From assembly GCA_031761405.1 (NCBI GenBank), contig JASEVX010000010.1, positions 12,105,918 to 12,169,917 of the forward strand: 64,000 nucleotides of DNA, given 5' to 3'. The DNA comes from Serripes groenlandicus (Eukaryota; Mollusca; Bivalvia; Cardiida; Cardiidae). Shown piece after piece: positions 22,693-33,492 of the stretch. The translations under genes and the position numbers were made by a program. The notes under the pieces are model-generated. The model ran no database searches. It saw nothing but the letters and a program-made list of their open reading frames with translations, and was not told the origin of the DNA. Numbering within the stretch: the stretch's first letter is position 1; each line of letters begins with the position of its first letter.

Positions 22693-22916
22693 CCTGTGTT
22701 CCATAGTAAACACAACGTAAACACGTTTTGTCTATGGAGCGGAACGAAACCTACCTGTATTATATGCATGTACTCCCGTCAAACAGGTTTGGTTTACCGA
22801 CTAATGCACGGATTATCGACGAAACCTATATAGGTTTCGCAAAACAGGTTTTGGGTTTGGTGACTATGGAACACAGGGCTGGTTTTGGGTTTGGTGACTA
22901 TATATGGAACACAGGG
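22693..22916. mobile_element. MITE-like element, ends CCTGTGTTCCATAGT
   Basis: CCTGTGTTCCATAGT at 22693-22707 is exactly inverted at 22863-22877 (ACTATGGAACACAGG). The right end is then repeated with a TATA insertion (TGACTATATATGGAACACAG) to 22916. The interior has further inverted pieces (AAACAGGTTTGG, CCTATATAGG). The 69-aa ORF across it is incidental. Confidence 0.7.
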
Positions 22917-22929
22917 CAGAATAAATCAA

Positions 22930-23480
22930 CGTTATAAATGCAAGGTACAAGGGGGATATCAAATCTATCTTTTTTTTCGGAAGTAATATTTAGACATCAT
23001 CGTAGGAAGACATTGGCTAGACAGTGTGTTAGCCTTTGCTCGCATTGCATACGTCTGCACTGCTTCAAATTGCAGTAATATCCATTTTTGATATGACGCA
23101 ACATGTTCTTATTTATTCTTACATAACGTATATCAGGAAATCATTTATTTGTATTGAAATAAAAAGAAAGTTAAACCAAGATATAAGTAAGTATACACGT
23201 ATTTCCTTCACTGAATATTATTTGCCAGCATGTTCAGCGAAAAGAAGAAAAAAAGTAGAAAAGGTTAATTTTTTATTATTTTTTAATATATTGAACTTTC
23301 CTGACATAATATTACTGTCATAACTTCGCAATGTATGGCAATATAGTCGTTAACGTGATTGATTGAAAACACTGTTTGACCGAGATATACTGTTTTGCAT
23401 TGTAGATTTAGAAAAAGGTGTTAAGGGTAATTCTAACCACAGGTCTGCTATCTATTAGATAAAGTACACACTTATTTATG
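22930..23480. other. No gene recognised
   Basis: AT-rich; a 95-aa plus ORF (23036-23323) shows no domain and ends in poly-T-rich sequence. Confidence 0.45.
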
Positions 23481-23484
23481 AGTC

Positions 23485-23990
23485 ATTTATACGACATACG
23501 ACTTTGAAAACATCATGACAAAAACGTGAAAAATCCCCACAAATGAGGTTTGAATTCTTGAATAGAGTTGAAAAATAGAGTTGAAATGTTTTTGCAAAAG
23601 GTTGATTGATTCATTGTTTGGTGTTTAACGGCGCTTTCAACATTGTTTCAATGATATCACGGCGTTTCCTGGTTAAGTTACCAGTACCACTGGTCCATTT
23701 ATCCTGATACCAGCCAGTCAGTCGTTATACTAACCTCGCAACCCTGAGCGCCAAGGAAGGCTGCCATTGCTACAATGTTTAAAGTATTTGGTATGTCCGA
23801 CTGGAGATCAAACCTCCGACCTCCCGCACTCGAGGCGGACGCTCTACCACTGCGGCACCATGGCGGTTTTTGCAAAAGGAGAAATTGCTTATAATGAGCT
23901 ATTTCTTCTTTTGCCTCAATGTTTTCAAACGTCATTTGCTGCAGCGAATTAAAAAGGCGTCTGTATGTGGGAAAGGTTTAAATGCGGGCT
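23485..23990. mobile_element. MITE-1 copy split by a SINE-B
   Basis: The left part has CGACTTTGAAAACATCATGA. The right part has AAAAGGAGAAATTGCTTATA, TCTTTTGCCTCAATGTTTTC, AACGTCATTTGCTGCAGCG and TGTATGTGGGAAAGG. Together they are the two arms of MITE-1, with the SINE at 23602-23866 sitting in the middle, so the SINE is the younger insertion. Confidence 0.65.
23602..23866 (-). mobile_element. SINE-B, full length, 13-bp target duplication
   Basis: TTTTTGCAAAAGG flanks it at 23589-23601 and 23867-23879. On the minus strand the head has GGTGCCGCAGTGGTAGAGCG (box A, Gly-tRNA-like D arm) and GGAGGTTTGATCTCC (box B). The body has GGCGCTCAGGGTTGCGAGGT and GACTGACTGGCTGGTATC, and the tail AACGCCGTGATATC...GTTAAACACC. 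This is the best unexpanded reference for the family. Confidence 0.9.
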
Positions 23991-24126
23991 AATGAACTAC
24001 TACTGTTGTCAGATACAACCGGGTCGCGTACATAGTAACACACATAATGTTATCAGTAGATCTAATTTGTGACGTGTTCTATTCTGCCCTGTATATCTAC
24101 GTGGTGTATGGTAATTAAAGTGTGAA

Positions 24127-24154
24127 TATTGATTGATTGATTGATTGATTGATA

Positions 24155-24198
<44 letters not shown>
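24127..24198. repeat. (ATTG)n microsatellite
   Basis: About seventeen GATT/ATTG units with one interruption (ATATATTG). It abuts the 3' end of the minus-strand SINE-A, so it is probably its expanded CAAT tail. Confidence 0.95.
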
Positions 24199-24398
24199 TG
24201 ATTGGGGTTTAACGCCGTTTTCAACATTTTTTAAATCATATCACGGAAGCAAAATCACCACACACCATTCTTCCCAAGCAAGTGGCTGCGTTTCTACATA
24301 GACTTTTGTCAAACGTCGGAAATAATGTTGGCCTAGCTGGGGTTCGAACTCACAACCAGGGATTGACAGCTCGTGTCGCTACCGTGGCTCGGCAAATA
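24199..24398 (-). mobile_element. SINE-A, internally deleted
   Basis: GGGGTTTAACGCCGTTTTCA is the inverted tail and GGGGTTCGAACTCACAACC the inverted box B. The head is CCGAGCCACGGTAGCGACAC on the minus strand. The stretch between tail and body is shortened relative to 26806-27104. Confidence 0.75.
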
Positions 24399-24648
24399 TA
24401 GTGTAAAGACATATTGGTGCTATATAAAATTGTAAAAAAAACACCACTTCATCAGAATCAAGACAGTTAAAATTAATCTCTTGTTCAATGTATTCCCAAA
24501 TGTAATCGTTCAAGAATAAACCCTATCCCACATACAATCTGCATCACACGACATTGAAAACAACTTGGAAAAACTATAAACATACTCTGCAAACGATACA
24601 CGTAGTATAACACTTGAATATAATTGAAAACGTTCTGTCAAAATGAGA

Positions 24649-24752
24649 AATTGCTCATTATGAGCAATATTCTCCTTTTGTCACAATGTTTTCAAAAGTC
24701 GTCTGCAGCAGAAGCGTCAAAATGCGTTTGTATGTGGGAAAGGGTTTAACTA
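24649..24752. mobile_element. MITE-1 right half
   Basis: TTGCTCATTATGAGCAATAT marks the palindromic centre. CTCCTTTTGTCACAATG, TTTTCAAAAGTCGTCTGC, AGAAGCGTCAAAATGCG and TGTATGTGGGAAAGGGTT follow in family order. Confidence 0.7.
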
Positions 24753-25264
24753 CAATGTCAGTTGTTATAAGAATACGAACAGCATTTGGGGACTAAGGGT
24801 ATTATTGACTCTCCGATTTGACGTAATCAAAAGTAACATCGGTGTACACACAGTGGAGCTACAATTCTAGTTTTGACTGTACAATCAGTCTTGGCCTGGA
24901 ATAGTTCCAGTCATGAGGTACAACCCACGTGAACAGTGAATGTAAAACGAAAGTAAAGTAAAGGACTACGCTCATTTCCCATTTACAGTAGACCAACATT
25001 GACGGATAATAATCAAGGTTTTATTGCGTAGCAAACAAATGACCTGTATCTATAAGCAGACCTATAGCTTTGCACATTGAACCGTTGGATGTTAATTTTG
25101 CAAAAGAGCTACATTAACTGAATCGTTCACGTGATCAGGATGGGTCAAAATGCAGGAGGAATATCCCACTGGCACTCTTGGTGAAAGGAGGGGTTCCCTG
25201 GGACTAGGCTCATGTTTTTACACTTATCCTGTCCGCTTTCTGTCATCGACTTCTAGACACATTT
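24753..25264. other. No gene recognised
   Basis: Unique-looking sequence without substantial ORF or repeat seen elsewhere in the window. Confidence 0.45.
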
Positions 25265-25503
25265 TCTTTGTTTGTTTGTTTGTATAATATTGAATGCCAC
25301 TTTCATTATTAGTCCGTTATATCAGGGCTTTTCCTGCGTAAGCTATTAACACTGCAAGTCAGTTATAATGCTAAACCCACAGTCTTAAACACCGAGGAGG
25401 GAGAGCCATCACTACCGTTTTGGAAGTCGTTGGTATAACCCGGCAATGGATCGTACCGGCGGCCTGCCTCGACCCTTTACTACTTTACCAGCGAGGCGGT
25501 TTC
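25265..25503 (-). mobile_element. SINE-B, diverged
   Basis: The tail side starts TTTGTTTGTTTGTTTG. CAGGGCTTTTCCTGCGTAAG, CACCGAGGAGGGAGAG and the inverted head (GGCGGCCTGCCTCGACC, CTACTTTACCAGCGAGGC) follow. More diverged than the 23.6 kb copy. Confidence 0.65.
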
Positions 25504-25556
25504 TTGACAAGAACCGGAAAGTATCTTCTGACAAAACTATAGTTTGATACCAATAT

Positions 25557-25690
25557 GAACTGTTCCACGAGAAAACCAACATTATGGAATATGCGTAATG
25601 TATCGACCCAGATCAGCCTGAGCAGTCCAAAATCCGGGACGACACATTCCGCCCCAGGGGGATAGAGGTATAGAGTTGATTCCTGAAACA
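25557..25690 (-). mobile_element. MITE-2 half element
   Basis: GTTCCACGAGAAAACCAACA, GTATCGACCCAGATCAGCCT and GGGGGATAGAGGTATAGAG are the inverted right half of the MITE-2 family (full copies at 29.1, 35.3 and 45.1 kb). Confidence 0.7.
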
Positions 25691-26221
25691 GAAAATGCCA
25701 ATATGAGGCAAGAGAGCGGCTCTCTGGCGATTTTTTTCTTTTGAGAAATCAAAATGGCTTGAATGCGTCTCAGATAGGGTCACAGAGGGAACATTTCTAC
25801 AAAACTATTTGAAAATCCGAAACATTCTTTCGGAGTAGAATTTTTTTTAAACTTTCCTATAGCCAAATAAGACAATACAGCCCCGCCCCTGACGCCATGA
25901 TGTTCTACCAATCAATATGGCGTGATGGAATCTGATAGAATGTCATCCAATGAACATTTCTATCAAGATATTTTGGAATCGGCCAGCAAGTTCGGGAGGA
26001 AAGTAACCTTAAAGTGTTTTTTCAGTTGCCATGGACTTGAAAATTCTGCACGGATCCAAAGCTTTTGACTATGACATTGCTCCGTTTGATGTCTCATCCC
26101 AATTTGCTCCACTTGTTACAAAGGAAAAATGTTGACAGAAGCACGATGCATGACGCACATTGGACGCCGGACAAAGGGCGATCACAATAGCTCAACTTGA
26201 GCTCTTCTTGCTCAGGTAAGC
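25691..26221. other. Dispersed diverged repeat, no gene
   Basis: The phrases ACCAATCAATATGGC and GGAACATTTCTA repeat within this stretch and again near 21.3-21.5 kb. No ORF of note. Confidence 0.35.
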
Positions 26222-26270
26222 TAAACAGTGTTGAAAGCGACGTTAAATACCATGAAAACAAACAAACATA
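26222..26270 (+). mobile_element. SINE 3' tail fragment
   Basis: AACAGTGTTGAAAGCGACGT followed by TAAATACC and AAACAAACAAAC is the shared SINE 3' module and tail. No body. Confidence 0.5.
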
Positions 26271-26793
26271 TCACACGACTGTTCAATTTACACAAACGAT
26301 TTATTTAAATCATGATCGAATGACAATTATCTATCAGCTTTAAGATTAATTCTTAATCACATGTAACATGGGTTTTAACATGTAATCATAGAACTTTCCC
26401 GCGACTCTTTTTCTAAATCTTGGGAATCTATGAACGCTGAGTCGCTATAGTTCTCTTCTTTTGGAAAGCCAATGTTCTGAACGTGATCAATTGCTTTCCA
26501 CGTGACCTTATATGCAGTCACGTGTCGAGTCCTATTTTTCCGACGCTCTGAGAAAAGGAAAATATCACTGCAAAAGCACCAAGTGTATAACTGTACTACG
26601 ACGCTTGAGGTTTGATCTCTCGTAATTGTGGGTGTTTTCCCACTCGTTTTTAGTAGGTAAATGTGCAGTATATAGAGTTTATCTTATGTAATTTTATCAG
26701 TTAGATCGGCCAAGCTGGGCTGCGTAAAAAAGATGTCGCCGTTAAGGTCAAAGGGAAGTAGTTCGTTTCGGCTTGAATTATTATGATTTTAAT
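26271..26793. other. No gene recognised
   Basis: No supported ORF or repeat. Ends at the target duplication of the SINE-A at 26806. Confidence 0.45.
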
Positions 26794-26805
26794 CCTTTCA
26801 AACTA

Positions 26806-27104
26806 TTGATTGATTGATTGATTGGGGTTTAACGCCATTTTTAACAATTTCTCAGTTATATCACGGCGGCCAGTTCACCTACTCATGCATTTCCCGGTTT
26901 TCTCACCAGTTTTCCACACAACAACTTTCCCAAGCAACTGGCTGCTTTTCCACATAGACTTAGCCCATTGGTGGAAGACGAATGACGCATGTCGCATTGA
27001 CTTTTGTCAATCGTCTGAAAGAAAGTTGGCCGAACCGGGATTCGAACTCACAACCCCTTGATTGACAGCCCGCGTCGCTACTGACTAAGCAACCGGCGCT
27101 TGGC
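26806..27104 (-). mobile_element. SINE-A, full length, 12-bp target duplication
   Basis: CCTTTCAAACTA occurs at 26794-26805 and 27105-27116. On the minus strand: the tRNA-like head (GTTGCTTAGTCAGTAGCGAC; GGGTTGTGAGTTCGAATCC), the body (CAATGGGCTAAGTCTATGTG, AGCAGCCAGTTGCTTGGG), the 3' module (GCCGCCGTGATATAACTGAG; AACGGCG) and a CAAT tail. The short ORFs crossing it are SINE translations. Confidence 0.92.
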
Positions 27105-27128
27105 CCTTTCAAACTAAGAGACGGTTTT

Positions 27129-27225
27129 TGCGCCTCTGCAGAAAAATACACTATTATCATGAATTTAACCCTTTTTAACATGTAAAAAACAGAGGCGCTT
27201 TCTGGCGCCTCTGCAGCAGAATATG
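27129..27225. repeat. Short direct repeat GCGCCTCTGCAG
   Basis: GCGCCTCTGCAG occurs near 27129 and again near 27204, with ACAGAGGCGC as an inverted partner between them. Nature unknown; possibly a MITE relic. Confidence 0.4.
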
Positions 27226-27240
27226 AATCCATTAGGATAG

Positions 27241-27461
27241 TTACATTTTACATTTTTAATTTGATTTAGAAAGATATTTAGAAGTGTTGGTAATGGACAC
27301 CCTAGTATGAAATCCCGGTGTATCCTTTACACTGGAAACAATTTACCGCTGACACATACTTTTCATAGATCTATTAATGGTAACATGTCTTGCAATATTA
27401 CGTTTTTATAGACTTAGATCTTTCAACATGTATAGGTTTATAAAGAACTTTGAACCCAGTA
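27241..27461. other. No gene recognised
   Basis: AT-rich spacer between repeat copies. Confidence 0.4.
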
Positions 27462-27600
27462 TTGTGCGGTTAGCATTACGACTGAATCGCTGGTGTCCGG
27501 TTTAATTGAACATATGTACTGGTAACGTACACAGGGAACGCCTATATATAACTGAAAAAATGTTGAAAGCGGCTAAACAAAACATACAAACAAATAAGTG
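27462..27600 (+). mobile_element. SINE-B 3' fragment
   Basis: GGTTAGCATTACGACTGAAT, GTACTGGTAACGTACACAGG and TGTTGAAAGCGGCTAAAC, then an AAACAAACAAAC-like tail. Confidence 0.65.
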
Positions 27601-27744
27601 AATATATTTAATCGACGGCACTATATTACCTGTAATGTAATAGTGGCTTGGGTTCTTTATACACGCGAATAACATACTATAAGCAAACCGTTTGGCAGTT
27701 AGCATTTTCCTTGAAATGATAGTTACAGTCATATTATGCCAGAT

Positions 27745-28140
27745 TATTACATCACTTTATTCAAAAGATTCAAATATTTTATTTAAATATTTAGGCCACC
27801 GGCCCATAATATAAACAATACATATATAGTTTTAATACAATTTATGTGTACTGGTCTTTCCCTCTAATTGGTATGTAACAAACTATATAAGATGGATAGG
27901 AACTCGTATAGTTAATGGTCATACTAAACCGTTCTTATATGCTAAGGGACCTGTGAAACATGGAGAGAAAAAATGCTCACAAAGAGCATTTCTTCCTTTT
28001 TTTACAAAGTTTTCTATACTTTTTTTTTTATAATGGTACTTTCAGTTATAGACTTATAGTCCATAAATATATATTTTTGTCTAGATGTTTCAAAATTCAA
28101 GATTCAAATATTTAGGCCACCGGCCCCTATTAAAGAACTA
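27745..28140 (-). mobile_element. Two LINE 3'-end fragments
   Basis: Around 27766-27812 and again at 28096-28130 the minus strand reads GGGCCGGTGGCCTAAATATT followed by TTTGAATC. This matches the plus-strand segment at 541-600. Repeated short 3' ends are what heavy 5' truncation of a LINE leaves. No ORF. Confidence 0.45.
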
Positions 28141-28144
28141 TACA

Positions 28145-28289
28145 TAATTGAGCCGTTCCACGAGAAGACCAACATTATTGAATCTGCGTAATGTAGCGAC
28201 CCAGATCAGCCTGCGCAGTCTGCGCAGTCTATTCCGGGCCGACATATTCCGTCTCAGGGGGATAGAGGTATAGAGTAATGATTCCTGTA
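28145..28289 (-). mobile_element. MITE-2 half element
   Basis: AATTGAGCCGTTCCACGAGA, TCAGCCTGCGCAGTCTGCGC, GGCCGACATATTCCGTCTCA and GGGGGATAGAGGTATAGAGT: the right half of MITE-2 in inverse orientation, ending abruptly at the internal GATTCCTG. Confidence 0.75.
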
Positions 28290-29095
28290 AATGCAAATAT
28301 TTATAGATTTACTTTATTTGTTGTTTAACTTAAATTAAAATGAATAGCAATGTTTAAACCAATATTTCGTAGGAGGTCATAATAAAGCAAAACAATAGTC
28401 TTCTTTTGTATTCAAATCATATTTATGATTTTCAGGTTTTTTGGGGGATATTTTGTTTGTCTAAAAGACACGTGTTTTTATTAAACAGGTAACGTAAACT
28501 TATATAATCTTCATGTACTTTATTATGACCCCATGCTTTGACACGAAACTGCACTAATACTTGGCAAGACCTCTGTCATTTTGTTAACTTTACCTTAATC
28601 AACATTTACGTTTGACGTAAATAATCATTATTCTATACCTGTATCCCCCTGAGACGGAATATATCGTCACAGATCACAGGCTGATCTGGTTCGATACATT
28701 GTGTCAAATTACAATACTTGGCAAGATTTCTGTCAACTGTTAACCGTTATCCCGCTTTAAACGACCATAATCAACATTTACGTATGTCGCTAAACATAAC
28801 TTAAAATCACATATGCCTCGGGTGTAGACCAAAATCACTCAGCACAACCTTGCAGTCTAATCTTGGTCCCGATTATTTTCTACGTATATATCTTTATGTA
28901 GCATGAGGGAAAGAGGGAATCCACGTTACTATTCGACTAGTGGCCGTATAGCCTTATTTGAATTGTGAAATACTCAATGGTAGGAAAACAGAGCTGCCGT
29001 ATTATGCTACCATTAAAAATCCAAATACGACTGTACTTCCGTGCTGTGCTCTCTAACAAGGATCGCTTCAATTCCTATTCAGTCTTTAATATCAT
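28290..29095. other. Mostly no feature; one MITE-2 scrap
   Basis: ATACCTGTATCCCCCTGAGA and CAGGCTGATCTGG at 28635-28700 are an internal piece of MITE-2. The rest is unrecognised AT-rich sequence. Confidence 0.5.
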
Positions 29096-29360
29096 TTAAG
29101 CCGTTCCACGGGAAAATCAACACTGTGTACTCTACGTAGGGTATCGACCCGGATCAACCTAAGTCTGCCATGCAGGCTAACCCGGACATAAACTTTAAGG
29201 CTCCTGTGGGTTTTCAGTTTCGGGAATCATTACTCTATACATGTATCCCCCTGAGGCCGAACGTATCGGCCCGGATAAGCCTACGCGGACTGTGCAGGCT
29301 GATCTGGGTCGATACATTACGAAGATTCCATAATCTTGGTTTTATCGTGGAACGGCTCTT
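29096..29360. mobile_element. MITE-2, full foldback copy
   Basis: The left end AAGCCGTTCCACGGGAAAAT is mirrored on the right by ATCGTGGAACGGCTCTT. Each half carries GTATCGACCCGGATCA(A)CC-type sequence inverted relative to the other. The centre has TCCTGTGGGTTTTCAGTTTC, GGAATCATTACTCTATAC and TATCCCCCTGAGGCCG. The 71-aa ORF through it is non-genic. Confidence 0.8.
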
Positions 29361-29385
29361 TTCCCAATCGCGGCGGCCATGTTAG

Positions 29386-29480
29386 AGTGACTTTAGGCAA
29401 GGTACATTTCTTAGCCTGGTACTAGTTTGTTTACACGGATCATGTATAGATGACCGTAATATAACTGAACTAATAATAAA
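29386..29480 (+). mobile_element. SINE-D 3' fragment
   Basis: AAGGTACATTTCTTAGCCTG, GTACTAGTTTGTTTACACGG and ATGACCGTAATATAACTGAA match the family-D body and tail. No head. Confidence 0.5.
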
Positions 29481-31084
29481 ATGGCATAACAAATCAGTTA
29501 AACAAAAGCGAAAATAGACAAATCTCAACATCACAATATAAGAGAAAGTTTCAAGTCATTGTATACAGCCGGTTCCATCTACATGGCATGTGGTATAACT
29601 AAGCTTTTATCAGACAGAGAAAGTATATAAAGTCCCCCATTCCTTCTTATTCACATTGACGGTCGTTCACATTTGCTGTCAAAAATGGTCTAGAACAAAT
29701 TTGTTTTTATTCACAATCGAAGTCCAATTTAATCTGTATTTAAATTGTTGTAATCGTATTCGCAGTCTGCAACTTCTTCACCACCTCTCCCGTTTTGATC
29801 TGGCATTCCACGTCAGTAAATATAGATTTCTGCATACACATGACCTGTATAAACGTTTGCTGTTTGGTCCGGCAGTATTATGTTGATCTTAAGTCGTTAA
29901 TTTACAAACCACTAACGTCTGAGAAATTCAGTTCAACATACCCTGCAAATATATCCAAATATACATGTAAATGCTGCATAAATGTTCCAGTTTGCATTGT
30001 TTATAGTTTGCGTTTCTCTCTTTCTGATATGGATACGACTTTAAAACAAAGAGACTGAATCAATGAATTGAATTGAGTGTACGCTTTACCGTTTAACACT
30101 CCACGTTGACACGAATGACGAATGAACTAGAACAGTGACAGAGGAATATGATACCAGGAAAGACGTAAATGATTATGCATTGTCATATAGTTAAAGCATG
30201 CATTTCCTGTTTGTTTCTCTATCCCTTATGTTTGAAAATTGCAAGTTTAGAATAACCCAAAAAGTGATTGATTACAATATTGCCGTCGGATTGGAATCAT
30301 AATTTATTTCACATACCTTAAACTTCAGGATTCTGTAAGAGAAAATACTGATTCCTTGACAAACTCCTCTAAAACATCTTAATGTCTTGGTACGACTTGT
30401 TCTCTTGTTATAGGATGTCCTTTCTTCATAAACCAGATCGGCTAAATACTTAATAGATTGAACAACATAGTTCATCGCGAGTCTTTGTTCATACATTTCC
30501 ATTTTCAAATAAAAATTGTAATAGTTTTTATTTAATGTACTGCTTTGCAATGAATTTTTAAATGAATAATACATATTGATCGGTTTCTTTAAATACTATT
30601 AAAGCGAAGAAACAGGGGATTTCCTAAACTAGCTACTATATTCTATATTTAGTTTAGTATATGCTTATTCGCATGTTTATCATTATATATCAACTTCTCT
30701 TATGACATCATTTGGTGATTGTCTGTCTGTACACCATTCAGTAGACGGATTTTCAAAACAGAGTTATATCTATATATTTACTCAATATGTTAAACATCTC
30801 GTTCAGTTAATTACTTATATCTTTTTAAGTTCGAGGTTAACCACACTTCATACATACATCCATCTCATTGCAATGCGCAGTAACAATTTCACAATAAGCA
30901 ATATATAATATGTCCGTGATAGGTTTTGATTCTTTGTTAGGTTTAACAAAATGATAATGAATAAAACCCTATTTAGACTGTGGCACAAAAAAAGACCTTC
31001 GTGACTTTACGTCACCTAGTCGTGTAAGCATACTTGCAACATCTGGGGGAACAGTTAAGACCAAAGCATGAATAGTTTAAACAT
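29481..31084. other. No gene recognised
   Basis: Overlapping plus ORFs at 29656-30058 and a 100-aa minus ORF at 30272-30574 have no recognisable domain. The segment ending CAATGAATTGAATTGAG near 30080 could be a LINE tail. No splice or promoter evidence. Confidence 0.35.
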
Positions 31085-31170
31085 AATTGAGACGTCCCGC
31101 GAGAAAACCAACATTGTGGACTCGAAACCGGATCAGCTAGAGCCTCCTGTGGATATTCTATTTCAGGAAA
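31085..31170 (+). mobile_element. MITE-2 left-end fragment
   Basis: ATTGAGACGTCCCGCGAGAA, AACCAACATTGTGGACTC and CTCCTGTGGATATTC match the MITE-2 left end, with an internal deletion. It stops where the 68-bp tandem repeat starts. Confidence 0.65.
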
Positions 31171-31378
31171 ATGTTTGTTTTTCCCAGCATTAGTCGTAAT
31201 ACTATGTATAACCCTTTCCCACATACAACAATTCTGCTGTGTTCGTTTTTCCCAGTGCATTAGTCGTAATACTATGTATAACCCTTTCCCACATACAACA
31301 ATTCTGCTGTGTTTGTTTTTCCCAGCATTAGTCGTAATACTATGTATAACCCTTTCCCACATACAACAATTCTGCTGG
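31170..31378 (+). repeat. Three 68-70 bp tandem repeats from a MITE-1 end
   Basis: AGTCGTAATACTATGTATAA starts at 31192, 31262 and 31330. Each unit contains AACCCTTTCCCACATACAAC and AATTCTGCTG, the MITE-1 terminal motif, preceded by TGTTTTTCCCAGCATT. The repetitive ORFs on both strands (HIQQFC / CCMWERVIHSITTNAGKN) are translations of this. Confidence 0.9.
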
Positions 31379-31590
31379 AGAGGACATTGAAAAATATAGA
31401 AATTCACTATAATAGAAACTTTCATATTCAAATTAAGTTGAAAATATTGTGGGAAAAGGTAAAGTTGCTCATTATGAATAATGTTTCCTTTTGTTTTTAA
31501 ATATCGTCGTCTGCAGCTGAGGAGTTTGAAAGCGTTCAAATGTCTGCGTCTTGGTTTCATATAGTATGACGGATAATATTTCATTTGATT
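31379..31590. mobile_element. MITE-1 remainder, degenerate
   Basis: AAGTTGCTCATTATGAATAA, TGTTTCCTTTTGTTTTTAAA and CGTCGTCTGCAGCTGAGGAG follow MITE-1 order. Attached directly to the tandem repeat, it suggests that the left end of this copy was what became amplified. Confidence 0.5.
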
Positions 31591-31634
31591 TCAAACTTAG
31601 TTTCGACTTAAACTAGAAGTATTGCAGATTGTAT

Positions 31635-31846
31635 GAACTCTTTCAGCGCCAAAGGCAATATTGAGCTTTTTGCAAACAATGCAGATTCAGGTGAGTCAGC
31701 TCGTAACGAGCTGTCTCACCTGAAATCTGCATTGTTTGGCTGTGAGTTAAAAAAGTATTCCAAAAATCCTATAAAATGAAAAAAGAGTCGTCCGAGTTTG
31801 AACATGGAAGAGTCTACTTTAAACAATTCGGCGCTGAAAGGGTTAA
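31635..31846 (+). mobile_element. TTAA-type MITE-3, copy 1
   Basis: ACTCTTTCAGCGCC at the left and GGCGCTGAAAGGGTTAA at the right are inverted ends. The left TTAA has decayed to TGAA. A central palindrome (CAGGTGAGTCAGCTCGTAAC / GAGCTGTCTCACCTG) is flanked by AATGCAGATT/AATCTGCATT. TTAA plus CCCTTT-like ends resemble piggyBac-type non-autonomous elements. Confidence 0.85.
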
Positions 31847-32662
31847 CGCGTTCAGGTCACGCGTCAGTTTAAATATGATATGGATCTTATTGTTTAAATT
31901 AAGTCAATTTCAATGCATTGCTTCTTCTACGTATTCGATTTATTTTTCAAGGTTTACCATAATACACTTAACTACCACAGTGTATTAGGTAATATATCTA
32001 TATGAAAGTCTATGTCACATAGCATATGTAACCTAATATAATTTTGCAATACGTGTCCTTTTAGAATTGGGGGACATTACGACTTAGTCATACAGTCGTA
32101 CATATTTATGTTTTCGTATTTAAATTCTATAAATAAAAATCGATGATGGTAGGTAGCATTATCAAACGCATTATCTTCAGTATAAAACACAAACATTTTG
32201 TATTAATTGAATGAAAGTATTGACAAATGCCAATAACTCATTCTCCTTTTCCCATGTTGTTATGATAAAGTTGATATTATACGCCTGACTGACCAACACT
32301 GTTTATTTTAATGGTATGATAATGCAAGCAAAGGCGAATGTTATGTTTATTAAACAAAGATACGGAGTCTCGGTTTATATATAAATCTGATGATTTGTTT
32401 ATACGCGGTCAATAATCATGATTACTCATTGCTGATATTTATATCATATATCTACGGGATTTCATTTATATCGAGGTAGATAACCGGGATTACCTGTCAC
32501 CGATTCATCAGTCGTAACGCTAGTCAAAACAGTCCCCCAGAAACCTCAGATCGAGCTTTTGTGACTTATTTTTCAAAGAGGAAAGATCCTGACCATATTG
32601 TACTGAATGAGCAGCAGATCTGAATTTATACTTGACCTAGAGCCCTGAGGTTGTCTTTTTCG
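31847..32662. other. No gene recognised
   Basis: AT-rich sequence without supported ORF or repeat. Confidence 0.45.
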
Positions 32663-32667
32663 TATGC

Positions 32668-32855
32668 CTATCGGGTTATACCAAATACTTGGTAATAATG
32701 ACTTGCCCTCCTTGGTGCTCAGGGTTATGGTATTGTCATTACGACTGACTGGCTAGTGTCAGGATAAAAGGACCAGTAGTACCTGTAGCTTACACAAGCA
32801 ATGTCGAGATATAACTGGAAAAATATCGGTGTAAAACACATTGTAAAATGACGTA
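32668..32855 (+). mobile_element. SINE-B lacking intact head
   Basis: TTATACCAAATACTTGGTAA, CTCCTTGGTGCTCAGGGTTA, GACTGACTGGCTAGTGTCAG and CCAGTAGTACCTGTAGC, with a decayed tail. Orthologous within the paralogous block to the copy at 1-225. Confidence 0.7.
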
Positions 32856-33155
32856 GCCGAAAATGGCAATGCTACCAGGATGAATACCGATGGTCTATCG
32901 TGTTATTAATTTACGCAAGCCAATACTCTAGCAGATACTCGTGTGACCTTCATCAGTTTACAAACTCCCCAATAAAACATTGAAGTTGCAGAAGGACATT
33001 GAACATCTACAACACTGTTCAACATACATCAATTCTGCAGTAGACGACTTTTAAAATATCTAGGCAATTAAGGACAATTTGGAAAAGGTTAAGGCTATCG
33101 CTGGGTCAGTTTGTATATCTATAAATGCATGTGGCGTCGTTCCGACATTGAACAA

Positions 33156-33232
33156 TGTTTTATTGGGGTTTTATGCCATTTTCAACATTATTTTAACTAT
33201 ATCTCGGGCTCAGTTGATTTTATCATGACTCC
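33156..33232 (-). mobile_element. SINE 3' tail fragment
   Basis: TTGGGGTTTTATGCCATTTT, CAACATTATTTTAACTATAT and CTCGGGC: inverted shared SINE 3' module. Absent from the partner block, so inserted after that duplication. Confidence 0.5.
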
Positions 33233-33492
33233 TGGTAGAATTCCAATCTTACTTAGCGCTCAGTAATACTTTTAACAATTCTTGAAAGCATATTTCATCA
33301 TTTTTGATTTCCTACTAAAAATACCAAAATATTTCATTTCTTAACAAGTATTATTAATCAGAAAGGTAACTTTTTATGTCAACTTAGTCATTTACCTAAT
33401 AACATTCCTCCATTGTTGTCTTACACAATATTAGGTAAACAAAAATACTTTAGAATATTTAAGTATTACTTAGCGCTAAGTAAGATTGATGT

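Noticed and set aside
31012..31584. 190-aa minus ORF as a repeat protein
   Set aside because: The internal repeats (CCMWERVIHSITTNAGKN) coincide exactly with the 68-70 bp DNA repeat derived from MITE-1.
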